Source: an uncultured Bacilli bacterium (lineage in GTDB: Bacteria > Bacillota_I > Bacilli_A > RF39 > UBA660). Taken from it: a stretch of DNA of 14,178 nt. Shown here piece after piece: positions 7,996 to 14,178 of the stretch (position 1 is its first letter; every line of letters begins with the position of its first letter). Below the pieces are notes generated by a model. That model did no database searches and was not told the DNA's origin. It saw nothing but the letters and a program-made list of their open reading frames with translations. A program made the translations under genes and the position numbers. Location: the NCBI GenBank assembly GCA_947584105.1, contig CANPWK010000016.1:1-14178 (forward strand), in the 5' to 3' direction.

Positions 7996-8515
7996 CTTCA
8001 TTAACATTCTTATCTATTTCTTCCATAGTATTATCATCTGCTTCATCAATTATATCATCCCATGGTTCCTCATCTTCTTCAACTGCAATTTTAACTTTTG
8101 TCTCACCAACAATTTCTATTCCTAATTCTTTTTCAATATCAAAATTAATTTTGTTACCATCTATATTTACCTTAGAACATGAAGGTTGGTTTAAAGGTTT
8201 AACAATGATATCAGTTTCATCATTTAAATCAGCTGTTTCTTTTACTCTTACATTAAATAAATCACTATATTCTACTTTCTTAGTTGCGACCATAGTTTTA
8301 GAATCTTTATCATATGAATACCAAATATTTACATCAAAACTACCATTAACTCCTATTTTTTCTCCTGTTTTATAACCCTTAAACTTGTGGTTTATTACCC
8401 AACATCCTAAAATTGTTGTAGGATTATTGGCTACTTCTAAACTATAATTATCTTTAAAATACTTTTTTCCTTTTCCTACAATTGCTTTGGTTACTATCTC
8501 TTTATACAATGCCAT
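7982..8515 (-). CDS. cotE: CotE-family outer spore coat morphogenetic protein homologue
   Basis: The protein aligns along its whole length (177 residues; B. subtilis CotE is 181) with CotE as I recall it. The N-terminus MALYKEIVTKAIVGKGKK parallels MSEYREIITKAVVAKGRK. Further matches are ILGCWVINHKFKG to ILGGWIINHKYD, FDVNIWYSYDKDSKT to YDINVWYSYADNTKT, QPSC to QPNC, and VGETKVKIAVE to VGETKVVVEV. The acidic C-terminal tail (EEDEEPWDD onward) is also a CotE trait. CotE assembles the outer coat around the forespore in the mother cell. I place the start at the ATG at 8515: GGAG at 8528-8525 is 9 bases upstream. The in-frame GTG at 8524 abuts the Shine-Dalgarno and would add three residues not found in CotE. 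In Bacillus the gene is near mutS/ymcA; here it is solitary. Confidence 0.9.
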   Translation of the reverse strand: MALYKEIVTKAIVGKGKKYFKDNYSLEVANNPTTILGCWVINHKFKGYKTGEKIGVNGSFDVNIWYSYDKDSKTMVATKKVEYSDLFNVRVKETADLNDETDIIVKPLNQPSCSKVNIDGNKINFDIEKELGIEIVGETKVKIAVEEDEEPWDDIIDEADDNTMEEIDKNVNEEYIK

Positions 8516-8533
8516 AATAATCACTCCTCATTT

Positions 8534-8561
8534 TAATATATGATAAATATAGATAAAATGT
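8534..8561 (-). promoter_or_regulatory. Possible mother-cell sigma (sigma-K-like) promoter of the cotE homologue
   Basis: On the minus strand AC (8561-8560), 17 bases, then CATATATTA (8542-8534) fits the B. subtilis sigma-K pattern AC-N16/17-CATAnnnTA. It lies 18 bases before the ATG, a distance typical of this window. No good TTGACA/TATAAT pair is seen in 8525-8690. In DNA this AT-rich the match could be chance. Confidence 0.3.
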
Positions 8562-8690
8562 ACAAAAAACTTCTATTATTTTAATAATTGTCTTGCTTAT
8601 AAATAATAACTTACAATTTATTGGCATCAAAAATACTATTATAAATTTCAATTAATTCATCTTTTATAAAAAATTATATTTTTAATATAT

Positions 8691-8727
8691 AAAAAATCTA
8701 TACTACTTTTTTTCGTATAGATTTTTT
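8691..8727. terminator. Strong intrinsic terminator after the zinc-ribbon membrane protein gene
   Basis: A perfect 13-bp inverted repeat, AAAAAATCTATAC (8691-8703) and GTATAGATTTTTT (8715-8727), has an 11-base loop. It lies 19 bases beyond the stop of the minus-strand gene at 8747 and has a U-tract in both directions. Confidence 0.8.
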
Positions 8728-8746
8728 AAGTTAATTTCTATTTTTT

Positions 8747-10663
8747 CTAATAATTATATTGCGATTGTAAAGAATATGGATTATCTATATTTTCTTTACT
8801 CTTATTATTCTCAAATGTACTAAGATCTATTTTCTCTAAATCTGTTATTAATTTTACAAAGGTATTATTTTTTAATAAATTATCACGAATCATTTTATAA
8901 TCAGCTTCTGTTAAATTATTAATATTAATACTATTAGAAATATCTGGAACATTTATCTTCGCATTATATGTTTCTTTATAACCAATATTTAACTCAATTT
9001 TATTTGAACCATCATTATAAGAAATTGTATAAATATTTTTATTTTGACTTATTTTGATATTAAAGCTATATGATACAAGACCTATTTGTAAACTAACTTT
9101 ATAGTTATTTTTACTATCTTGAATAATTGTTAACACACCACTTTGATCTCCATCATTAACTTCTAACTTTAATCCTTCAAAATTATTTTTTAATCCAGAT
9201 GTATAAATTGTAAATATAAATTTAGTGCTACTAGAACTATCTGATTCTAAATTATCTATAGATGCCTTTAATCCTGATTTTATCTCAGATGAATCGGTCT
9301 TGGTTAATTTACTTATCAATTCAATAAATTTATCATCATTTGCAAGTGATTTTTTATAATCATTTATAAATGTCAATGCATCATTTTCATTCATTGTTAA
9401 AATATTACTATTAACCTTTTTAGATTTACCATTAACAGAAATTGTTTCTTTTTTTGAACTTAAATATTTATCTTTTAATGCAGATTTAAATGCTTTATTT
9501 AATGAATCACTTAAATTATCATAATCTATATCACTTTCTTGAAATAAAAAGCTTATATCTTCATCAGCAAATAGATATTTATCAAAAAGATTATGATAAT
9601 ATAAGTATATTTTATTCTCTTTACCATAAATATCTACATTAACTGCATTTTTATTTTCATAATCAAGCATAATATTTCCACTAATTAATTTATTTTTAAA
9701 ATCAATTGCTGTATTACCACTAATACCAATATTATTAGTGATATTAAATAAATCATTCAATTGTGTCATGTTTGTAGATATATTAGTTTTTAAAGAATAA
9801 TCTACTTTAATTGAATCATATTTTTTATAATTATTACCTAATAATAATTTATTAGTTGCTTTTTCAAACGTTTCTACAAATACTTTTTTGGTATCAGGTT
9901 TTCTAAATAGAAAAAACCATGCTAAGACTGCTGCTACAGCTATTAATAACATAAAAATTATAATAATAGGTAATATCTTTTTTTTCTTCTTTTTTGGTTT
10001 AATATTATTTGAATTGATATTGCTATTATTCATCTGTGGTTGAGCAACTGTTTGATTTACATTGCTAGGTTGCACATAATTATTAAATCCTAAATCATTA
10101 TTGTCTATAAATTTATTATTATTTAAACTACTATCAGAATTTAGCCCAATATTATTAAAACCACTATTAGAATTCGGTTCAATGTTATTATTTAGACCAA
10201 CATTAGAATTTGGTTCAATATTATTATTTAGATTAACACTAGAATTTGGCTCAATATTATTATTTAGACCAACATTAGAATTTGGTTCAATGTTATTATT
10301 TAGATTAACATTAGAATTTGGCTCAACATTATTATTTAGACCGGCATTAGAATTTGGTTCAATATTATTATTTAGATTAACATTAGAATCTGATTCAATA
10401 TTTAATCTATCGATTTCTCCATTTGATTGAGTATTTTTTTCTTCACTTGCAAATAAATGTGAATCATTATCTAACCTTACTCCGCCAAATGCTTGATTAA
10501 TTGAAGATGTTATATCTAAATTATTATTATCATTCATATCAACAGATGGTTCTACCTTATTTTCAGGTATGTTAATAGATTCGTTTTTGGGAACTTTTGT
10601 TCCACAAGAATTACAGAATTGAGCCGTTTCTGGCAATTCTTTTCCACATACTAAACATTTCAT
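8747..10663 (-). CDS. Zinc-ribbon single-pass membrane protein with Asn-rich tandem repeats and a large extracellular domain
   Basis: This is a 638-residue protein. A zinc ribbon of the CxxC-x10-CxxC type opens it (C3, C6, C17, C20). A low-complexity Asn-rich cytoplasmic region follows, with six 12-residue repeats at 95-166 (pattern NNNIEPNSNVGL, alternating with a VNL form). A lysine run at 222-229 precedes one transmembrane helix at about 230-253. By the positive-inside rule the last 385 residues are outside the cell; they look beta-rich with Ser/Lys-rich loops and end in YSLQSQYNY. The architecture, cytosolic zinc ribbon plus TM plus outer domain, resembles TcaA/YvbJ-like envelope proteins, but I cannot name the outer domain. 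The start has a perfect AGGAGG 6 bases upstream. The gene may share a transcript with the DUF2229 gene 71 bases upstream or use the extended -10 at 10683. Confidence 0.85.
   Translation of the reverse strand: MKCLVCGKELPETAQFCNSCGTKVPKNESINIPENKVEPSVDMNDNNNLDITSSINQAFGGVRLDNDSHLFASEEKNTQSNGEIDRLNIESDSNVNLNNNIEPNSNAGLNNNVEPNSNVNLNNNIEPNSNVGLNNNIEPNSSVNLNNNIEPNSNVGLNNNIEPNSNSGFNNIGLNSDSSLNNNKFIDNNDLGFNNYVQPSNVNQTVAQPQMNNSNINSNNIKPKKKKKKILPIIIIFMLLIAVAAVLAWFFLFRKPDTKKVFVETFEKATNKLLLGNNYKKYDSIKVDYSLKTNISTNMTQLNDLFNITNNIGISGNTAIDFKNKLISGNIMLDYENKNAVNVDIYGKENKIYLYYHNLFDKYLFADEDISFLFQESDIDYDNLSDSLNKAFKSALKDKYLSSKKETISVNGKSKKVNSNILTMNENDALTFINDYKKSLANDDKFIELISKLTKTDSSEIKSGLKASIDNLESDSSSSTKFIFTIYTSGLKNNFEGLKLEVNDGDQSGVLTIIQDSKNNYKVSLQIGLVSYSFNIKISQNKNIYTISYNDGSNKIELNIGYKETYNAKINVPDISNSININNLTEADYKMIRDNLLKNNTFVKLITDLEKIDLSTFENNKSKENIDNPYSLQSQYNY
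10166..10381. repeat. Coding minisatellite: six 36-bp units forming three 72-bp higher-order units
   Basis: The six units begin at 10166, 10202, 10238, 10274, 10310 and 10346. Each reads roughly ATTAGAATTTGGTTCAATRT then TATTATTTAGAYYRRC on the plus strand. Odd units end GACCAAC (or GACCGGC) and even units end GATTAAC, so the true period is 72 bp. Degenerate partial units flank both sides. The repeat keeps frame and encodes 12 residues per unit of the zinc-ribbon protein. Confidence 0.95.
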
Positions 10664-10682
10664 AAAATCCTCCTACTATATC

Positions 10683-10691
10683 ATTGTATCA
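10683..10691 (-). promoter_or_regulatory. Extended -10 promoter for the zinc-ribbon protein gene
   Basis: On the minus strand TGATACAAT (10691-10683) lies 19 bases before the ATG. The candidate -35, TATACA with an 18-base spacer, is poor, so the extended TG carries the case. Confidence 0.45.
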
Positions 10692-10734
10692 TAAATAAAA
10701 TTTTTTTGTATATATTTTTTTAAATTTACATAAA

Positions 10735-11628
10735 TTAATTAAAATTTTTTATAATATCTATAAAACTTTCAATTCTAGTTTCTAATCCATTGGTTGCAGA
10801 TAAATCGTCTATAACTATATTTAAATGAGGTAAATTAGTTTTTAAAATTAACAATTCATTAACTAAACTATCTAAAGCACAAGGAAAAGTTGATAAAAAC
10901 AAAACGCCATCTATTTTATCCTTAGCTATTTCTAACGCTCCTACTAATTCTTTACTATAATGCCAATATAAATCTTGGGATATACTTTTACTCATTTTTA
11001 AACATAATGATCTATCAAATAAATCACTATATATAATATCTACCCCTAAATTATTAATCATATCAATAATGGGTTTACCTATCATTTTATCATAAATATT
11101 ATAATTATGAGATAATATCAGAATTTTTTTGTTTTTACTATTTAATCTTTTCATATTTATATTAATTAAATATTTTCTTTTCTTTTTATGCAAATTAATT
11201 GCATAATAATATGCATTACGTATATCTTTTTTCTTTTTATTTAATTGTTTACCAATCGTATAAAGCCCTGTTTGTAAATTTTTTTTAGCATTTAAATCTA
11301 TATTATAACCAATTATAGGCGTCGAAAAAATATTTTTTATGATATCATACATAGCTAAAAAGTTAGTACACGTTTGATTATATGTATGGTAATTATCTAT
11401 TCTTAAAACTAATAAATAATCACATTTATCTTGTAAATATGCTACATGCCCGATATAGTTTTTTGCAGATAAACACATTTCATCTGGTGCATACTTTATT
11501 CCAGATTCTATAATATTACGATTAGTTTCTGGACTAATTACAACTTCAATGTTTAATCTTTTTAAAAATGTTACGATTATATCACCATCTAAATAATAAA
11601 ATAAGCCTCTAGGAATACCCACTTTCAT
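10735..11628 (-). CDS. Stand-alone DUF2229 (acyl-CoA dehydratase activase-related) protein
   Basis: The 297-residue protein shows the family opening MKVGIPRGLFYY, then VVISPETN, DEMCLSAK with C52, and CDYLLVLRI. It also has ISQDLYWHYSKELVGA, the TFPCALDSLV block with C250, and an ending GLETRIESFIDIIK. This family (DUF2229, COG3580) is related to HgdB/HgdC components of 2-hydroxyacyl-CoA dehydratases, and is often fused to or adjacent to the BCR/Bad ATPase activase domain. C52, C87 and C250 are the likely iron-sulfur ligands. The family's usual CGPDS and DEHxGxxG patterns are here CALDS and DDLSATNG, so activity may have diverged. No ATPase partner lies in this window. The ATG has GGTGA upstream (TGGTGATATT). 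The true substrate is unknown in most Bacillota. Divergent from the FemAB-like gene. Confidence 0.8.
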   Translation of the reverse strand: MKVGIPRGLFYYLDGDIIVTFLKRLNIEVVISPETNRNIIESGIKYAPDEMCLSAKNYIGHVAYLQDKCDYLLVLRIDNYHTYNQTCTNFLAMYDIIKNIFSTPIIGYNIDLNAKKNLQTGLYTIGKQLNKKKKDIRNAYYYAINLHKKKRKYLININMKRLNSKNKKILILSHNYNIYDKMIGKPIIDMINNLGVDIIYSDLFDRSLCLKMSKSISQDLYWHYSKELVGALEIAKDKIDGVLFLSTFPCALDSLVNELLILKTNLPHLNIVIDDLSATNGLETRIESFIDIIKNFN

Positions 11629-11741
11629 AATATCACCATTTAATTTTATGATTATATTTAAATATTATTAATAAATGTGTAAAATAAAACATTTAAATAG
11701 CTTTTATATCATAATTTTAATTTATTTTACTATATAAATGT

Positions 11742-11749
11742 GCTATAAT
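11742..11749 (+). promoter_or_regulatory. Extended -10 promoter for the FemAB-like gene
   Basis: TGCTATAAT (TG at 11741-11742, TATAAT at 11744-11749) lies 19 bases before the ATG at 11769; the -35 region is weak. Predicted transcription starts near 11756, directly at GGAAGGTGG, leaving a leader of about 13 nt. Confidence 0.5.
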
Positions 11750-11755
11750 ATTAAT

Positions 11756-11827
11756 GGAAGGTGGTATTATGCAGCTTAGAGAACTGAACAGTTTGAACAG
11801 TTTCTGAAAAATAGTAAGATATCTTCA
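11756..11827 (+). pseudogene. Frameshifted 5' end of the FemAB-like gene (strong RBS, ATG at 11769)
   Basis: GGAAGGTGGT followed by ATG at 11769 is the only good translation start here. It reads MQLRELNSLNSF and stops at TGA 11805-11807. The other frame, the one used by the downstream ORF, reads TEQFEQFLKNSKISS before MYQSVEYA. That is what a FemAB N-terminus should look like (xxELxxEEFxxFLKNS...FFQSxEW). Joining M-Q-L-R-E from the first frame to EQFEQFLKNS in the second needs one extra base near 11784. A tandem 9-bp GAACAGTTT repeat (11786-11803) and the AACTG/CAGTT palindrome mark the same spot. This is either a genuine single-base deletion, an assembly error, or (less likely) a leader peptide with reinitiation at 11828. 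Confidence 0.7.
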
Positions 11828-13111
11828 ATGTATCAAAGTGTAGAATATGCACTCACTATGAATAAGCAAAATTACAATACTATTTATTATGGGTTAGAAG
11901 AAGATGGTAAAATATTAGCGGCTTCTTTAATTTTAGTCCAAAAATTGCATGGTTTTAAATATGCCGAGGCGCCTAGAGGTTTTATAATCGACTATGAAAA
12001 TTTTGAACTTTTACAAACATTTACAAATCTATTAAAAAAAGAATTAAGTAAAAAAAGAATTATGGCAATTAAAATTAACCCGCTTATTACCAAAAGTACG
12101 TATAACCCTAAAATGAAAAATATCACAGACAACGAAAAATATGATGAAATTTATAATAATTTAATTAAACTGAAATATTATCATTTAGGTTATAATAATT
12201 ATTTTGAAGGATTAAAGCCAAGATTTGAATCTATTATAAATATAAATAAAAATACAAATGAATTATTTCAAGCAATATGTAAAAATTTTAAAAATAAAAT
12301 TAAAAAGGCAAACTTTCAAGGTATAAAAATATATAAAGGTAGTAGTAATGATTTAGAATATCTATATAATCAAGCAAAAGAAAAATATCCACGTGATTTC
12401 AGTTTTTATCAAGATGCATATCATTACTTTGAAAAGAATAAAAAAATTGATTGTTATTATGCTAAAATTGATACTAAACTATATTTACAAAGTGTTCAAA
12501 TTATGTATCAAAAACAATTAGATAAATGTAATCTAGCTAATAGCCTAGTTTTTAAAAATCGCGGTAAAGATAACAATAAAGCTATAAATAAAAAATTATA
12601 TGAAGAAAATCTTTTAAATAATATAAAAAATGAGTTAGTATATGCTACCAATTTATTAAAAAACAAACCTGAAGGTATTGTTCTGGCTAGTGCTCTTATT
12701 ATAAAACATCAAAAAACTGCCTACCTATTTATGGATGGATATGATCCTGAATATAAACAATTTAATGCTAAACATTTACTTATTTGGAAATTAATTGAAA
12801 AATATTCCCTAGAAAAATTTAGAAGGTTCAGTATGGGCGGAATTGCTAGTTATTATTTAAAAAGAAATGATAATATGTATGCCGGATTAAATGAATTTAG
12901 ACTTAATTTTGGAGCAACAGGATATGAATATGCTGGAGATTTTGAACTTAAAACTAATAAATTTTTATATTTTATTTATCAAACATTATCACCTATTCAT
13001 AAAAAGAAAAGAAAAAAAGAAAACACGGAAAATAACGAAGAAAAGCCAAATAATAAAAAAAGTATTGTTAGTATTTTATTTAAAAAGAAAGAAACTAAAA
13101 ATAATGATTAG
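11828..13111 (+). CDS. FemAB-family peptidoglycan interpeptide-bridge aminoacyltransferase (intact frame; true start probably at 11769)
   Basis: The open frame gives 427 residues with two GNAT-like halves. The N-half has YYGLEEDGKILAASLIL and APRGFIIDY at about 48-56. The C-half has MDGYDPEY from 302, RRFSMGGI around 336 and NEFRLNFG from 355, then the family ending YAGDFELKTNKFLYF. A charged helical region (about 230-270) matches the coiled-coil arm typical of FemA/FemX/MurM. These enzymes use aminoacyl-tRNA to add the bridge residue to lipid II on the cytoplasmic face of the membrane; the amino acid cannot be told from sequence. The ATG at 11828 has no Shine-Dalgarno, and starting there loses about 20 conserved residues. 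The last 37 residues (from 391) are a Lys-rich, probably disordered tail. A terminator overlaps the stop. Confidence 0.88.
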   Translation: MYQSVEYALTMNKQNYNTIYYGLEEDGKILAASLILVQKLHGFKYAEAPRGFIIDYENFELLQTFTNLLKKELSKKRIMAIKINPLITKSTYNPKMKNITDNEKYDEIYNNLIKLKYYHLGYNNYFEGLKPRFESIININKNTNELFQAICKNFKNKIKKANFQGIKIYKGSSNDLEYLYNQAKEKYPRDFSFYQDAYHYFEKNKKIDCYYAKIDTKLYLQSVQIMYQKQLDKCNLANSLVFKNRGKDNNKAINKKLYEENLLNNIKNELVYATNLLKNKPEGIVLASALIIKHQKTAYLFMDGYDPEYKQFNAKHLLIWKLIEKYSLEKFRRFSMGGIASYYLKRNDNMYAGLNEFRLNFGATGYEYAGDFELKTNKFLYFIYQTLSPIHKKKRKKENTENNEEKPNNKKSIVSILFKKKETKNND

Positions 13112-13118
13112 TTTCTTT
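13088..13118 (+). terminator. Intrinsic terminator of the FemAB-like gene
   Basis: AAAGAAACTAA (13088-13098) and TTAGTTTCTTT (13108-13118) form an 11-bp stem with a 9-base loop, followed by more T. The 3' arm contains the stop codon TAG. Confidence 0.75.
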
Positions 13119-13253
13119 TTTTAATTCTTACTTTTTTTAATATACTATTTTACTATATCTGTTAATTTTTTGCTACAATTAATTTCTTATAGATATTTTA
13201 TTTAAAAAAATCTTTGATACTATCTAACATATTTCTTAAAACTTTATTAAAAT

Positions 13254-13287
13254 AAAAAATTACAAAGCTTTTACTTTGCAATTTTTT
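13254..13287 (-). terminator. Intrinsic terminator of tuf
   Basis: On the minus strand TTGCAAAG and CTTTGTAA pair with one G-U wobble around a 6-base loop, extended by an A-run and T-run on either side. On the plus strand the wobble becomes an A-C mismatch, so the structure favours the minus transcript. It lies just beyond the tuf stop. Confidence 0.75.
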
Positions 13288-13295
13288 AAATACTA

Positions 13296-14178
13296 TTATT
13301 CAATAATTTCTGAAATATTACCTGAACCAACTGTTCTACCACCTTCACGAATTGAGAATTTAGTACCATTTTCAATTGCAATTGGTGCAATTAGTTCAAC
13401 TGTCATTTCAACATTATCTCCAGGCATTACCATTTCTACACCATCTGGTAAAGTAATAACACCTGTAACATCAGTAGTTCTAAAATAGAATTGTGGACGA
13501 TAATTTGAGAAGAATGGAGTATGACGTCCGCCTTCTTCTTTACTTAATACATAAACTTGAGCTTTAAATTTAGTATGTGGAGTAACACTTCCTGGTTTAG
13601 CAAGAACTTGTCCTCTTTCAACTTCTTCACGAGCAATACCACGTAATAATACACCAGCATTATCTCCTGATTCAGCATAATCTAATTGTTTACGGAACAT
13701 TTCAATTCCTGTAACAACTGTTTTCTTAGTTTCTTTAAGTCCAACAATTTCAACTTCATCATTAAGTTTTAATTGACCTCTTTCAACACGTCCTGTAACA
13801 ACTGTTCCACGACCAGTAATAGTAAATACATCCTCAATTGGCATTAAGAATGGTTTTTCTATATCTCTAGCAGGAGTTTCAATCCAAGAATCAACTGCAT
13901 CCATTAATTCCATAATTTTTCCAGTCCATTTTGGATCTCCTTCAAGTGCTTTTAAAGCAGAACCACGAATAATTGGTGTATTATCACCATCGTAATCATA
14001 TTCGTTTAATAATTCTCTAACTTCCATTTCAACTAAATCAAGTAACTCTTCATCATCAACCATATCACATTTATTTAAGAATACAACCATACGAGGTACT
14101 CCAACTTGACGTGATAATAAGATATGTTCACGAGTTTGAGCCATAGGTCCATCAGTTGCTGCAATAACTAAGATAGCG
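13296..14178 (-). CDS. tuf: Elongation factor Tu, C-terminal three quarters (N-terminus cut by window edge)
   Basis: The frame is open to the window edge; complete codons begin [18 protein letters not shown], so the first Met in the window is internal, not a start. EF-Tu delivers aminoacyl-tRNA to the ribosomal A site. Visible motifs are NKCDMVDD (guanine specificity), [10 protein letters not shown] (G5), domain 2 ([14 protein letters not shown]), and domain 3 with GGRHTPF and [14 protein letters not shown], ending GNISEIIE. About 100 N-terminal residues with the P-loop and switch regions lie outside. Its codons are visibly richer in G and C than neighbouring genes, as expected for a highly expressed protein. 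It converges with the FemAB-like gene, from which it is separated by two opposed terminators. Confidence 0.98.
   Translation of the reverse strand, partial: AILVIAATDGPMAQTREHILLSRQVGVPRMVVFLNKCDMVDDEELLDLVEMEVRELLNEYDYDGDNTPIIRGSALKALEGDPKWTGKIMELMDAVDSWIETPARDIEKPFLMPIEDVFTITGRGTVVTGRVERGQLKLNDEVEIVGLKETKKTVVTGIEMFRKQLDYAESGDNAGVLLRGIAREEVERGQVLAKPGSVTPHTKFKAQVYVLSKEEGGRHTPFFSNYRPQFYFRTTDVTGVITLPDGVEMVMPGDNVEMTVELIAPIAIENGTKFSIREGGRTVGSGNISEIIE

Noticed and set aside
7986..8375. Plus-strand open frame of 129 codons, serine-rich
   Set aside because: Antisense shadow of the cotE homologue.
10166..10381. CRISPR-like array
   Set aside because: Units are directly tandem with no unique spacers and lie inside a coding frame.
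10101..10430. Plus-strand open frame of 109 codons with a 12-residue repeat
   Set aside because: Antisense reading of the minisatellite; any frame across a 36-bp repeat without stops stays open. The sense frame has the zinc ribbon, TM and RBS.
11756..11827. T-box or other riboswitch ahead of the aminoacyl-tRNA-using FemAB-like gene
   Set aside because: The predicted leader is about 13 nt, too short; no terminator/antiterminator pair or T-box sequence is present.
13198..13230. Tiny minus-strand frame encoding MLDSIKDFFK
   Set aside because: Looks like a small amphipathic peptide, but has no Shine-Dalgarno and is short enough to occur by chance in AT-rich DNA.
12891..13488. Plus-strand open frames at 12891-13124 and 13276-13488
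   Set aside because: The first is an alternate frame of the FemAB-like gene tail; the second is antisense to tuf.
1..14178. Mycoplasma-type genetic code (TGA as tryptophan)
   Set aside because: Tryptophans in EF-Tu and LtaS use TGG, and TGA ends the SpoIIID-like gene at the overlap with hemW.

Overview
The window is very AT-rich DNA from a walled, low-G+C Bacillota. Gene content fits Bacilli: a lepA-hemW pair, a CotE homologue, a SpoIIID-like regulator, a lipoteichoic-acid-type synthase and a FemAB-type peptidoglycan transferase. Tryptophan is read from TGG and TGA acts as a stop, so this is not a mycoplasma with the altered code. An uncultured gut lineage near RF39 or Erysipelotrichales is my best guess, but it is an inference from gene content and base composition only.

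Layout. (1) 1-5325, minus strand: lepA, a gene with two SpoIIID-like HTH modules, and hemW. They are joined by 1-nt and 4-nt overlaps. An LTA-synthase gene follows, with its own promoter, and is cut by the left edge. The place where Bacillus has hrcA after hemW is taken by ltaS. (2) 5364-6871: a small three-helix membrane protein on the plus strand converges on a membrane-anchored dockerin protein on the minus strand; they share one bidirectional terminator. (3) 6892-8561: an unrecognised tail-anchored protein and, upstream of it, a clear CotE homologue, each with its own terminator. (4) 8691-10691: a zinc-ribbon membrane protein with an asparagine-rich minisatellite. (5) 10735-13118: a stand-alone DUF2229 protein on the minus strand, divergent from a FemAB-type gene on the plus strand whose 5' end appears frameshifted. 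(6) 13254-14178: the C-terminal three quarters of EF-Tu (tuf) on the minus strand, cut by the right edge.

Themes. Three genes concern the surface or wall (ltaS, the FemAB-like gene, the dockerin protein). Two are sporulation-family genes (cotE and the SpoIIID-like regulator), although no other sporulation gene is visible. Two are translation GTPases (lepA, tuf). The unexpected items are the duplicated SpoIIID module inside the lepA operon, CotE as a solitary gene, the duplicated Cys-module/dockerin architecture, the 72-bp higher-order coding repeat and the FemAB 5' frameshift.

No RNA genes, insertion sequences, CRISPR arrays or attachment sites were found. No gene-free stretch exceeds 300 bases; the longest are 8516-8746 (cotE promoter region plus a terminator), 6821-7009 (tandem hairpins plus a promoter), 13112-13295 (terminators and otherwise featureless AT-rich DNA) and 11629-11768 (divergent promoters).
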